Assembly (NCBI GenBank): GCA_025200525.1
Contig: CM045758.1
Coordinates: 2,914,001 to 2,978,000, forward strand
Length of the DNA stretch: 64,000 nucleotides
Reading direction: 5' to 3'
Source of the DNA: Camellia lanceoleosa
Taxonomy: Eukaryota; Streptophyta; Magnoliopsida; Ericales; Theaceae
Positions 11,901 to 24,255 of the stretch are shown one piece after another. The notes below the pieces were generated by a model. It saw only the letters and a list, made by a program, of their open reading frames with translations, was not told the DNA's origin and did no database searches. Numbering within the stretch: position 1 is the stretch's first letter; every line of letters starts with the position of its first letter. The position numbers were made by a program, and so were the translations under genes.

Positions 11901-14900
11901 TCTTGCTTTTTGTCCATTTGTTGGCTGAACAAGTTCAAAATAAAAAAGGTGACAGATTTAATGGCAGAAATGTTTCTGGTACATTAGCTAAATAATGTAA
12001 TCTAATGTCTAATGTATACCTGGCGCAGGGCAGCATTAGCATTCTGCTGTTGGTTCTTCCCAGACCATTGAACTGCGTCCATTATGACATCCCACAAAAT
12101 CCGCACAACCTCAATGTCCGGTAATTTTGCATCCTTAACATGTTGCTTCACAGTTTCTATGACTTCAGATATATCAGTTTCCTCTGCAATCTGGGTTGTT
12201 AATGCAGATTTCATTTCTTTCAGTTTCACCTCAAATATCTTCTTCTCATGGTATTCAACCAAGGGTACCAGCCCTGCCTTGCTGAGGGAAAACATGGTAA
12301 ATATGGATCAATTCCAACTTGCTTGCCAAAGAACAAATTCCATTGACAAAGAACAATACATACTATGAGTTTTTTTACTGGCCACTTAAAAACAAGAGTT
12401 TATGAGAGAGAGATGATTACTGGAAACCAAGTGTAATCTAAGGTTCAAATTATGACATCATTCTCGTATTTGCCGAGTAGCCCAACCCAACTTGCCTGAC
12501 CCATGATGTTCACGAAAATATCTCAAACATACCAAATGCAGTAATGCTTCATAAAATATCCCAAAAAGCACATATTTTATAAAAAAAAGTTTCAAGAAAC
12601 AACATAATGTTGTTTTCTCTTGTCTAACTTTTACATGTTTTCCTGTCAATGATACTAAACAGTACATCTCATACTTTTTACAACTTGGGGAGAGTAGCCT
12701 TCAGAGAATTCGTGTTCAAAACCTAAGCAAAAAAACCCTTGGATTTTTAACCACCAAATATTATTCTGGCCCCTAAGCTGGAAAACAAGTAGATCACAAC
12801 CTTACTCATTTCATCAATTCCACATGAAATCTCAATTTGCTAGGCATAAATCCATAATTACACTAAAACCCAACCCAAGCCAAACAATTGTATTGTATGA
12901 TAGACCTTGAAACTAAAAGAATGCTTCAATCAACATTAAAAAGCCGCCAGCAAAAATCTCACTACATCACCATATTGAAATAACAAAAAAACAGTAGTAA
13001 TTCCAAAGAGGGGGTGAAGAAAGTGTACACAAAAAGAGGAAGAGAACCAAACCTAGAAAAGAGATTATTCTTCCCAGAAGGGAGAGAAAAAATTTCGTAA
13101 GACATACTAAATCAAAAGCATTCAGCAAGCCCAAACATAAATAGCACAAAAGCATGAGAATTGTAGTGGGCAAGCAGATAATGCACCAGCAATCTCAACA
13201 ATGAGATTATATTTTAGAATACTCTGCAACATCATCTTATTGACTGACACAAAACACTTACGTGAAATGCTCAGAAAATGCCTCAACCGACCGCTTAGAA
13301 GATGGGAAGAAGTCGAGAAGATTGTCCTCCATTTTACCACGCTTCAAAAATGAAATCAAATCATCCAGGCTATTATCAATTAAATACTCCTTGAAGAAGT
13401 CTGTTATAAATGAAAGAACTATCCCTTTGGCAACAAGATTATCCTTGAGCAGTGGCTGGAACACAGTATCCAGGGGAAGACCTGACAGCTTCTGTGAGAA
13501 TGCAAGTGCTGTGAAAATCGCCAGCTTCTTCCTCTCATTTTCCTCAAAAAGCTCCAAGGACTGCAGGAATTTTCGCATGACATTTTCAAGATTCTTTATG
13601 AGAAAAGGTCTTCGTCGCAAAATCTTCTGTATGTAGATTACAGATGGCAAAATGGCTTCCCGTTTTGGCTCACAGTCTATTATAGAGAAAGGGTGGCGCT
13701 CCCCCTCATCAGGCTTAGTTGTGCCAGGTTGTGTACGACCACCTGTGAAAGCAACCTGTGGCAATAATGTACATCTTACCATTCCGGCATACATAGTGCC
13801 CAAAAAGTGAAGGAAACTTGCAATTAATTGGAATTAAATAAATAAATTGAATATAATATTGTAACTATAGGTCCACAACACAATCAAAAAAAGCCTAAAA
13901 AGCATCAACACCGACATGGATACATGACACAACACGGATGCACGACATGTACGACGTTTAAATTTTCAAAAAATGCAATATACGACATGTGGGGGTCAAA
14001 ATATATTTTCTATATTTATTATGTCATCTATTTGAATATTATATATTTATTCCACATCAAATGTTTATTCTCATCAAATTCATCAGCTACTCCAATGAAA
14101 ATAAATAAATAAATGGGACACCACAAGTCCCCAATGTGTGCAATTGAAGAAGGGGGGAAACTTCCTCAAGCATATCTTACACATGTACAGAGTGTGTACA
14201 ACATGTGTCGGACTCCAATATGTGATCTCTAGAGAGGTCTTTGTGCTTCATAGCACAAAATGCTAATAAGCTGATGATCCAGGTCGGGGAATACACACCG
14301 TACCCATTATATAAACTAAACCCAAACATTTTGATCCCTATTTGTTCTCTTGGTGTTCATTATAAAAAGGAAAAAAAAAATAATATAGTAAATTAACAAG
14401 ACATAACATCATAGTAGAAAACCCAGAAAGGGCCATAGCAAATTCAAAACTATTTATTTAGGGATCATTGATTTATGTTCTTTACATGATAATTCCAATG
14501 TTACAGCTCTCAAAAAGCAAATTGACAATGAATTTTATAAATGTTATATTTTCCTTTTTCATTAGTTGTAACTGTGTGTTTAATAGAGCAGCCAACTAGA
14601 GAAAAAAGATATGCCAATCTACATAGGCTAGCTGACGCCATATAATTAGTATTAAAACTTCTTGATTTGAGTTGAGCTTGGCCATTAATTAAAAATCACA
14701 TATGCGCAGATGGGCAATCTAATACTATCCTTCCCATGCTTATAAAAAATAAAAAAAAATGATTTGTATGCCACTTCAGAATATGTGGCATACCATATTT
14801 ACATGATGTTTCTAGCCCGTGTATGGAACCATTCATGAGGTAACATTGGTTGACATATATTTATACCAAACTCAAGTGGCCAAAGATGCACTTATCTATA

Positions 14901-17900
14901 AACCATTGTCATTTTGGTAACGTCAAAACACATAATAAATAGGTTATCTAAGAAGGAAAGGCAACTCTAAGAAGGTGGCGTGTCCGTGTCGAATATTGAC
15001 ACTAATCAAACACTTCCCAACACATCAACACACATCCAAAACATGACCTATTATGTTCTAAACACTAATAGGAAACCTATTTAATAAAGTACAAATACAA
15101 ACATGTATACATATGTGATAAGCATTAAAAACTTTGATTATTTGCAGTGGGATGCAGTGTTTTTAAAGGTTCAAGGCGCACTAAGGTGCTGAAGGTCTCT
15201 CGGGGCCTACGCGCAAGGCGAGGCGCAGGCTTTATTGAAGCAAGGCGCACAATCTTAGTAAAAAATAGATAAATTAACATAGACTAATCATTCACAGTAT
15301 TAAGACAATTTTTTTTAAAATAAAAGTAATCAAGACAAAGGGTGTGGAAAATAAATTAAAAATAATTTGTAATTTCAGTGTGATGTACTATGTGATTAAT
15401 TAATTATTTGTAATTTTTTTTCCTAACATATAAAGGAAAAAAACTGACCACCAGTGTAATATAATTTGTAATTTCAGTGTAAAATAATTACAAATAATTT
15501 ATATTTTACCAACAGTGTAAAATAATTTATAATTTCTGTATAATATAATTTATTTTGATTTTACATACATATATTTGTGTTTTTTTATCAATATGTATAA
15601 ATATATATTATTTGAGTATAATATAATATTTGATAATTCATATTATATAAAAATATATATTATATAAGATATATATTATACAGAGAGAAGCCAAGAGAGA
15701 GAAACAGAGAAGAGAGAGATCACGAGAGGCGAAGGCGAGAGAGATAGAGCGATCGAAGTCGAAGGGAGGTCAAGTCGTCGACGTTGAGAAGACGAGAGAC
15801 GAAGGAGAAGAAGGGAAATACAGCGATGAAGAAAAAAAAAAAAGAGAGAGAGAAGAAGACAGAGGCGACGACAAGCACGAAGAAGAAGAAGACTAACTCA
15901 TGGCCGGTCAAGTCGAAGTCTTCAATCAAAGACGAAGTCGCAATCGTATTGAGTTGCAGTAGCGAAGAAAGAGACGACACTGAAAAATTTTAAGGCTTCG
16001 ACTCTCGTATGTGTTGTATGAGTTGCAATCGTATGTGTTGGACCCATTCAAACTCAGATCAGAGCCATCGATAGGCATCAGGGGCCAAAAAAAAAAAAAG
16101 GCACGCTTAAGCGTCGCCTTGCCCCTGTTCGCGCCTGGCCCAAGACTCGACCAAGGCGCACGACTTATCTACCTCGCCTCGCCTTGGGCCTCTTTAGTCG
16201 CCGAAGCTACGCCTGGATGTGCCTTGCGCCTAGGCGCGCCTTTCACAACACTGGTGGGATGTACACTGTATGGGAAATAATCATGTCCTACAAATATATG
16301 AAATATGCTAAATTTCTGATTTATAGTATGCTACAGTTCTCGTAAAAAAATGTCGTGGATTTGGGGCCAAATTCAACACATATCAATCTCATAATATCTT
16401 AATTCTTCTCGTTTAAAAATTAGTCTAAGGAGATGTTTTATAAACTCATTATGTGCTTAAAAGTTACATTTTTAATGAATCTTTAATCTAGAAAGTCTAA
16501 CAACACACAATCACCTACCACTTAAACAAATAATAATAATAAACAAATAATAACAACAATAATAACAATAAAATAATAGAGACAAAAAGAAAGAAAGAGA
16601 GAAAAAAATTAGTTAGAGAAATATGACAGTAGATGTTAAACACTTTGCTCAGAAAAATTTAGCCTACAATTTCACTCTTAATAAAATAACTTACTCTTAA
16701 ATTTTCAGAGCTAAATATTCAATTACTTGAAAAAATAGTAACAATTCAGCACCCAAAAAAAAAAAATTAACATGGAATTCTCACTCATATGAAATGAACA
16801 TTGAAGCATTTGAAACTCTAATAAACGTAGTTTAAACCAAGAAATATTGAATACTGCTTCCACATTGAAATTAAAAATATATAGACACTTTTCTGGGGCA
16901 GGGTAATTCATGTTGTGTACTAACTTCCTGACGAATACATTCAAATAATTTTGAGAAAATCAAAGAAAAAAATAAAATACTTGCCTCAAAGAAGGTGTCA
17001 CCATATCTTGAGAAGTTAAGGTCCGAAGATTCAATGCTCTTAGCAATGAGTTCCTGCATGTAGGAAAGTGCCTCTTTAGGTAGATCAGAATGACCAAATC
17101 CAACAAGCAAACGAAAATGCATGAACACACAGAACGAGCAAAGAAACAATGTGCAATAGGACTAGATCATAAGCACATTAAATTACCAGATCACCAGCAT
17201 TATCCAGATAAATCTGGACCACTGCATCCGCAAATGTTGAAGGGTCCAGAGGAGCTGCAATATTCCGTTTGCGGGTCTTAATCCGCGTACCACTGTATAA
17301 TATAAAAAATAATAATTCTGACACAAAGTTGAGAACAAAAATGTTTACAGTCCATCAGAAGTCAAGATATCAGGACATAAAAAAACTAGTCTCCAGAACC
17401 TGGCATTAGCATCTTTCTTCAAACAAAAGAACCTAAACATTCCTTATAATATCAACTACCACCATCTAAAATATGTATGTAATATGCATTTATTGACAAA
17501 ATCAAATTGCATTCCACTTAAAATAAACTTCCCCTGATCTTTTTTTTTTTTTTTTTTTTTTTTTTTGTAATCAACCTCCTTTAGCATCATCAATAGAAAA
17601 GGTCACAACCAATGCACAAGGCTCCTCGCTCACAACAAGATATTGGAGATGTAAAGCAACCTTTCCCCCAGTTTTTGTCAAGATGCTGATTCCCGTGACT
17701 TGAACTCAGACCACAACACTGGGAGAGAATAGTACTCGCAATTGTTGCATATCACAACCTCACTTTAACCTCATCAATACTAAGTAAATATCAACTTCTT
17801 ATTTAAAAGCAAGGCAAAATAAAACACAGCAAGAAGAGATATACAATAAAAAATGAGTTTCAAATAATAAATTTTATAATTTATTTAAGCTTTTGCTATC

Positions 17901-19422
17901 GAAACCCAAGAATGCTGGATTGGCCTGGTAAAAAATTATATGAATTTATTTAATTTAACTAAGCATATAGCCCTTGATAAAGCGGAATGACATAAAAAGA
18001 TTCATATAGCCAATCCCACATGATAGGAACACAAGGCTTAGTTTGGAGTGTTTTATTTGGGATTCATTTCATCAAGCCCAAATTAATCAATTTTTAAGCA
18101 ACGTATTTCCAACTGTACACACATTACATTACGGAAGTAACACCTTCTAATCTTTTTCTAGTCTTCATGCTGTAATCCTACAGGCCGCTCATTTTACTCT
18201 ATTGTCATGTAATTTTTTCAATCTTAATACAATTCAAAAATTAAAAATACCATGAAAGTAATTATTTCACATTTTAACATAACCCAAGTTGCACATGCAT
18301 CATGTATGCCTGTATGCTTATGGAAACATTCGAACTCGAGTTTTTGGGTACCAACAAGTAAAAACCTAAGAAGCATAATCACTTCTAAGAAGGTAGTGTA
18401 TCATATTAGCATTGACATGACACGACACAACACAACACTCATCGAACACTTCTCGACCCTTGTCAGACGCGTGTCTATGGCTTAGACAAATATGAAATAC
18501 ATTACAATATTGAATAAAAGTAATTTGAAATCCAATGATAATTACAATATAAATTTATACATATTCTCCTCCTTTAAGCTTCATAGATTAGTGCTACGTT
18601 GCATTCTGCTATTGTCTTTGAAATAAAAATTTATATACATGACGTATAAATTTCCATGTCAATGTGTTTGTTTTGCGTTGTGTCATGTCACATGTTCATG
18701 CTTCTTTGCTAACAACCAAAAAAATCCCTTAGGAACAGCCGTTCAACTCAGCCAAAAATTAAAAAAAGAACTGAAATGCTGCTCAAATGACATTTAAAAG
18801 TGCACAAAATGCCTTTAAAACATAACACAAATCAGAGAACAATAAGAATAAATCCAAATCCAAGTACCAACAAATAAATCGAACTTACCCAAGAGTGGGT
18901 TTCTCCTTCGAGCTGCGCAGACAATATAGAGAAAAGTTAAATTAAATTATATTACATCAATGAATTCAGCAAAAATAATGAAAAAAAAAAAAAAAGGCAC
19001 TAAGCCATAACAAAAGAAATTGTTTCTCCTACCAAATTCTACGGATCACAAAAAGAAGAACAAAAAATAACAAAAATAAAATAAAAAAGAGAATAAATTG
19101 AACAAGTCATTAGATCAATAACAAATAAACTTAAGAAACAAAACCTATATACGATTTCAATTATATTAGAACACGAATAGATTAAAGATCCAGTCACCCT
19201 AAATCACCAAACTATTACATATATATAATTAAACATGCCTGGGAAATCTTCAATCAAAGATGTTTGGGGGAAAAATGAAAAGAACCCCCCAAAATATATA
19301 TATATATATATATATATTAATTTTTGGACACGATTGATCAAAGAAAAAACAGATCTGAGAAACAAGAAATTGAATCTGAAGAAAGCAAAATTAGAGAGAG
19401 TGATATGAGAGAGGTACCTCAT
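8958..19422 (-). CDS. BZW2: eIF5-mimic protein (basic leucine zipper and W2 domain protein), 8 coding exons
   Basis: Coding parts on the minus strand: 19422-19418, 18912-18889, 17292-17187, 17053-16985, 13755-13262, 12281-12020, 9895-9687 and 9024-8958. They sum to 1236 nt, i.e. 411 residues plus TAA, the same length as the Arabidopsis homologue, and every junction keeps phase. The protein begins MSSKEKPTLGGTRIKTRKRN, has an N-terminal HEAT/MIF4G-like half with the conserved block IESSDLNFSRYGD, and a C-terminal W2 (eIF5C) domain containing LLYKVQVQCYEDAKLMKLFP and YDQDVLAEDTILYWFRKGTN, ending in an acidic EEAEEEE tail. eIF5-mimic proteins bind eIF2 and eIF3, compete with eIF5, and so tune start-codon selection; they act in the cytosol. 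All introns are GT-AG except 16984-13756, which starts GC. The introns hold several transposons. No coding lesion is visible. Confidence 0.95.
11451..11886. mobile_element. Foldback element in BZW intron 6
   Basis: Left end GTTCCATTTAGATAAG and right end (reverse complement) GTTACATTTGGATTTATG continue as an imperfect inverted repeat including GATTTGAAAT. TAG flanks both sides (11448-11450 and 11887-11889), which could be a 3-bp target duplication of the PIF/Harbinger type. About 436 bp, non-coding. Confidence 0.5.
13899..14257. repeat. Foldback repeat with ACACGAC/GTGTC-rich ends in BZW intron 4
   Basis: Left part AGCATCAACACCGACATGGA with ATGACACAACACGG, right part reading in reverse GAAGCACAAAGACC and GTCCGACACATG. 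The same style of text (GACACGACAC, GTGTCCGTGTCG, AAGAAGCAT) recurs at 14970-15060 and 18366-18716, so a dispersed family is likely. Boundaries are approximate. Confidence 0.4.
15155..16253. mobile_element. Non-autonomous hAT element in BZW intron 4
   Basis: Ends CAGTGTTTTTAAAGG (15155 on) and, in reverse complement, CAGTGTTGTGAAAGG (16253 back) match at 13 of 15 bases, with GGCGC-rich subterminal repeats on both sides. Flanked by a perfect 8-bp TSD, GTGGGATG, at 15147-15154 and 16254-16261, diagnostic of the hAT superfamily. 1099 bp long, no transposase; the interior is AT-rich on the left and a GA-rich, CGAAGTCGAAG-type segment (about 15680-15980) on the right that may be captured host DNA. 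Confidence 0.9.
17540..17770 (-). mobile_element. Probable SINE in BZW intron 2
   Basis: On the minus strand a unit of about 200 bp ends in a 27-nt poly(A) run (poly(T) at 17540-17566). It contains GAGTTCAAGTC, like a pol III B box, followed by a GGGGGAAAGGTTGCTTTACATCTCC block resembling the 3' body of plant tRNA-derived SINEs. The A box and TSD are not clear, so it is an old copy. Confidence 0.55.
18366..18716. repeat. Foldback repeat in BZW intron 2
   Basis: AAGAAGCAT and GACATGACACGACACAACAC on the left are mirrored on the right as AAGAAGCATG and GACATGACACAACGC (reverse complement of 18670-18705). Related in style to 13899-14257. Non-coding. Confidence 0.45.
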
Positions 19423-19560
19423 AAACCAAGATCGAGATGAATCAAAGGAGAGGCGATTCTGCGACTCTCTGAGTTTGAGCTAAGCGGGGAGAGAAAGAGA
19501 GGAAGGGAGTGAGAAGCGATAAAAAGAGGGAAGGGTTTCGGCAAGGTATGTCTCCCAACA
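19423..19560 (-). promoter_or_regulatory. 5' leader region of the BZW gene
   Basis: Purine-rich DNA (CT-rich on the coding strand) lying immediately upstream of the ATG at 19422; only five coding bases precede the first intron, so exon 1 is almost entirely 5' UTR. Transcription start not identifiable with confidence. Confidence 0.4.
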
Positions 19561-20465
19561 GATATTTATGTTGAGAGAGAGAAAATAATGGGAAAAAAAA
19601 GCAACAAAGTATTTTAAAATGAATCGATATGATTAATTACATATAGATACGGTAGCTGTTTGGCATGTATTAAATTTTTATATCAACTTTGATTTGTCTT
19701 ACAATTTTTGTGACTAATAAAGACTAATTTCTATATAAAGTTAAAGAAGAAAAAAAAAAAACAGTTACCAGAATAGGAAATTAGTGCCATTAGTGCCACA
19801 AAAATTGTGTGCACAAATCATTTTTCTTTTTTTTTATATATATATATATATGTTTATTTGACTAATATATTATTTTTTTTATTCACTTTTTAATTTTTTT
19901 TTATATATATATTTTTTTATAAAAAGTCAAAAAAACACTTATTTAAAACATTCTGAATCTTCCCTAAAATCGGTCCACCAACTCATGGCGATCCAACATT
20001 TGCCCGCGAACATAAATAGCTTGACTCTGCTCAAGTCGAGCTCGAGTTTAGTTCGTAATTCTAAGCTTAAAGCTTGGGTTGTGTGTTTTGAGGTCTGGTC
20101 CGAAATCAGGCCTATCAATCCGCTTAAGGCCTGGATAGAGACCTAGTCCATCCGAATTTTAATATCATTTTTCAAGTTACTTTGATAAGAAAAAAAATAA
20201 AATTTTAGTAAACAAAATTTAAACAGCAAAAAAGAAAAATGTCCAGGCTTGACCTAGACCAGTCCCAAAGCCCGAACCTAAACTTGGCCCACTAGTCCAC
20301 CCAAGGCCCAAGTACCCTTAGGCTTAGGCCGAGCTTTTGAACAAGCGGACCAGCTTGATTCGATTTTTTTGTAGGAACGTGCTAGGCCCAACAACAAGCC
20401 GGACCATTTTTACACTCTCAATTTACACTAGGCTCTTTGGAGATTTATCATAATTACATGAATTT

Positions 20466-20780
20466 ATTTTTTTTGATAGACTACGAATACATATTTACTT
20501 AAAATACAAATTGTCTCTCGTAATTCTGAAAATTACATCTCACCTCTTGACATTTTAAATTTCATAATAATTGACCCATTTTATTAATAAATCATAAAGT
20601 TAATTAATAATTTTTAATGATATCAAAATTTTATTTTAATTAATAAATTAGGTAATTTTATTATTATATAGGAGAGTAATTAGAATTTTTTTTTTTTAGT
20701 TAATTTTCCGAAACACATAAATTAATCTATATTTTAAGTAAATTTCAAATAATGTATTTGTAATTTATCTTTTTCTTTTA
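20466..20780. mobile_element. MITE family copy 1 (foldback)
   Basis: Arms ATATTTACTTAAAATACAAATTGTCTC (left) and the reverse complement of TATATTTTAAGTAAATTTCAAAT near the right end form inverted repeats. The centre carries TTTTATTAATAAATCATAAAGTTAATTAA and AAAATTTTATTTTAATTAATAA, shared with copies at 41385-41722 and 56765-57055 and, partly, 24085-24255. Confidence 0.65.
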
Positions 20781-22565
20781 CAATTTTTAAAATTACATTA
20801 ACCTCTCAATATTTATAATTTCACTCTATTCCATTTGGTTTGATCAAGGTGTGAATTCTTTTATCATTTTGAAGGGTACCATCAATATTAATGACTTTAA
20901 GATGAAATATTAAATTATCTCTGAATATAAGTAATCTCTTCATGCAAAGTGCAAACATTTTTGACATTTTTTTATAGCGAAATTCACCTTAACTTTGTTT
21001 TTTATTCTATATGGAACCCTTTATATCTTCACATGCATTTCACAATTACTGTTAATTTTGGGAGAATGTCTAACGATACAATTGAATTTATAAATTATAT
21101 GGGGACTTATGATTGTTTTCAAATAATAAGAGATAATCAACACATAAGTCAAATCACAATGATAAAGCCCTTCAACTTTCCAAATTAGTTTCATGTAGTG
21201 CTTTATATTACTATTATTTTTTTTTAAACATTATATAAGACCTAACTAAATGGTAGTTTTAATAAGAATTATCATAAATTCATGTTCCTTAAATAAAAAT
21301 AAAAAATAAACATACAAAAGAAAGGAGAAAAAAACAAACCAACAAGCACCAACTCCCTTACCAACGTAGATATTGAAGTTGGTCGTTGATTTTGTTGATA
21401 ATAAGAAGAAGGAAAAGAGAAATTAAAGTTAATTTTATCAATTTATTCATATGTTAGTAGAATTAATGTAACATAGTGGTTAAAAATTAACCGATTTGAT
21501 AAATTAAATGAATGAAAATTTAGTTTAAGGACTTAATAAAAAAAAATTGCAAAGATAAGATCTTCTAGTTTAATTTATTTAAAAATAAGAAGTGACCAGT
21601 GACTAATCTTTTTGCAAGTTAGGAACTCCATTAAAAGTTGCTTTTTGTAGCTGGGGTTAAAAGCCATATGCTGGTTTTTTAGGCATCAAAATCATTTGGG
21701 TAGGTAACCCTGTGAAATTATAGTTATACTTTTCATTGGTCAAAATAAATCACACGGGTAAATTGCAAATTTTTTTAATTAGATAGGGATAGTTTGATTA
21801 TTTTATTATAATGTGACATCATAAATAAATATTAATAAAAAAAATAAATATACATTTTTATCAACTTTTCAAATTACTTCATAAAAAAAATCAAAAAATT
21901 TAATTAAAAGCCAAAAACTAACCCTTAACTATCTTTTTAAAATACCCATAGATTTGTATAACTTCACTTTCTATTTCCCACCATTCGAATCCTCCGAACC
22001 TCATTTCTGATATCAAACTCTTAAATACATCCGCCCCAATAAGTGGTTAATCAATCATTATTTTTTTACTCAAAGGGCAGTCTCCCTCATTCGCTCTAAA
22101 ATTCGTGTTAGAAGTGTTTGGGAGGGTGATTGAATTAAAATAATTTATTAAAAAATAAAAGAAATTAAAATAATTAATAAAATAAAATATTATATTTAAT
22201 TCATAATTATTTATTTTTTTCTCTTACAATCATCAAATCAACTAAAAAAAAAATTAACAAACTTTTCAAACATAATTTTTTTAACCAAACTAAAATAATT
22301 AAAATATAAATTAACCAATTAAAATAGTAAACTTCCCAAACATTACCTGTATCTTATTTTATTGTGTTAATATCGTCTTTCTTTTTTCACGTTTGAATTT
22401 GTAGACCAAAATATGAAAAAAGAAAAAAAAAAAAAAAAAAATACATGTTACATCTAAATTAAGGTGAAGCAAACACATTGAACAAGACAGTCAGCAAGTG
22501 TTGAATATCAATTGACAGGTAAATTTGAAATGGGTAAATTATTTTGCTCATTTTATGTTAATCAC

Positions 22566-23216
22566 TAGGGGTGAGCATGGTCTGGATTGGATTAGATTGG
22601 GGTAAAACCATGACCAATTCATTATTTACGATTCCTGAAAAATTGGAACCAATCCAATCCGTTTAAATCATAAAACCAATCTATTTAAACACGGATTGGA
22701 TCGGTTTAAGACCACAGATTCACATAATTAAATAACAAAAAAATATATATATAAAACTTTAATTTCATAAAAACATAAACATAGCGCTATATTAGTTCCA
22801 CAATAGCAACATGTATTTCTATAATAGCGACATCTTGTTCTAGAATTTAAACAACCATAAGAAAATTGGTTTCACCATAAATATTTAGACCATTACAAAT
22901 TAAAATTAAAAACTAACAAACAAAAGTAATAAAAGAAGATATTATGCGGACTTAGGTTTGAGTTTAGATTTTATATGAAATAAGAGAAGATACTATGGAG
23001 GGAGGATTTATAATAAAAATATAGACTATTTGTATACGGTCCGGATCGGTTCCAATCCGGAATCGTGGGGTTCAATCCGGAACCAATCCGTGGACTACGA
23101 ATTTTTAATTCTTCAATCCGGAACCGAACCACGGATTCAAAAAACCAGTCCAAACCTATTGGATTAGACTGGACTAGTTCGGATTACGAATTTCACGAAT
23201 TCCTTACTCAACCCTA
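22566..23216. mobile_element. Non-autonomous hAT element
   Basis: Ends TAGGGGTGAGCATGG and, in reverse complement, TAGGGTTGAGTAAGG (12 of 15 identical), with subterminal GGATTGGAT/AATCCGGAACC repeats. Flanked by a perfect 8-bp TSD, TTAATCAC, at 22558-22565 and 23217-23224. 651 bp, no transposase. The GGGGTGAGCA terminus is common among plant hAT derivatives. Confidence 0.88.
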
Positions 23217-23589
23217 TTAATCACGTTGACACTCTTGTTTGGCATGAACTAAAAAATATAAAAAGTCAAAAAGTCACTATTTTATTTAAATCACATCATC
23301 TTATTGAAGTCACATTTCCTCTCTACCAAATCACTTCAAAACTAACTCATATCCAACCCATATTTCATAAAAAGTCAAAAAGTACACTTATTTAATACAT
23401 CCCAAATTATAAATTAGTGATCGGTGGAAAATATTTCAATTTGAAATTTAAAACACAAAAAAATACAAGTAGAAGTTCACAAATTATTTTACCCACCAAA
23501 CCATTCAAAGGAAAAGATTAATATAAAGGGGTGTTTTTAAAATATTGTTAAAAACTGAATTTTTGACTTTTTTAATTCCTTTTTATGGA

Positions 23590-23965
23590 AAATTTACTCA
23601 TAAATCTTAGTTTCTGAAAAGTTAAAACCATTTAGTCTTAAAAGTTTTTTTATGCTTCATTTAGTCCCATTTATACATCATCATGATGTTCATGATGTAA
23701 ATGAATCTGATGTTTCATTCTATAATTTCAAAATTTATTGAAATCTGATGAACATTAGATGTGTGAAATCTAATGTTTGAAACATTCATCCTATAATTTC
23801 AAACATTATTGAAATCTGATGAACATTAGATGTTTGAAATCTAATGTTCGAAATATTAATCTGATGTTTGAAACATTGTAATGGGACCTTTCAGTCTATA
23901 AAAAAATTTTTAGGCCTAAACAGTGTATAAGTTATTAATTTGAGATTTATTGGTGCATCTCCTCT
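23590..23965. repeat. Foldback element with an internal duplicated unit of about 80 bp
   Basis: Outer arms (TTACTCATAAATCTTAGTTT; TTTAGTCCCATTTATAC) are mirrored at the right end (GTAATGGGACCTTT; AATTTGAGATTTATTGG). Inside, ATAATTTCAAA..ATTATTGAAATCTGATGAACATTAGATGTxTGAAATCTAATGTTxGAAA is present twice (about 23720-23790 and 23800-23870). Non-coding. Confidence 0.6.
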
Positions 23966-24084
23966 CTTTTTTTTTATAAGAGAAGAAGTGAGTTAAAAAC
24001 TAAAAAATGACTTTTAATTCACTTTCCAAAATAAGCCAAATTACAAGGATCGTCAACTTATACTCTTATTCATCCAGCAACAAA

Positions 24085-24255
24085 ATAATAAAAGTAAATT
24101 AAAAATACACTATTTGATATATGTTTAAAATACAAATTATCTTATATAATTTAAAAAATTACAAATACACCTTATCAAATTTTTTTTAAAATATATTAAT
24201 AAAATTATTAATTAACTTAATAATTTATTAATAAAAATAATAATTTGTTATATAA
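24085..24255. mobile_element. MITE family partial copy
   Basis: Contains GTTTAAAATACAAATTATCT and an inverted TTAATTAACTTAATAATTTATTAATAAAA segment, matching the family seen at 20466, 41385 and 56765. Truncated and rearranged. Confidence 0.5.

Larger units (their letters stand above)
13756..16984 (-). other. BZW intron 4: non-canonical GC-AG intron, 3229 nt
   Basis: The donor reads GAG|GCAAGTATT at 16985/16984, the strong consensus of GC-AG introns (AG|GCAAGT), and the acceptor reads TTGCCACAG|GTT at 13756/13755. Protein continuity (FFE then VAFTGGRTQ) requires exactly this junction. The intron contains a 1.1-kb hAT element. Confidence 0.9.

Noticed and set aside
13262..13636. 124-residue plus-strand frame
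   Set aside because: Shadow of BZW exon 5 on the opposite strand.
17690..17720. tRNA gene
   Set aside because: Only a B-box-like stretch is present, followed by a poly(A)-tailed body; no cloverleaf can be drawn, so it fits a SINE.
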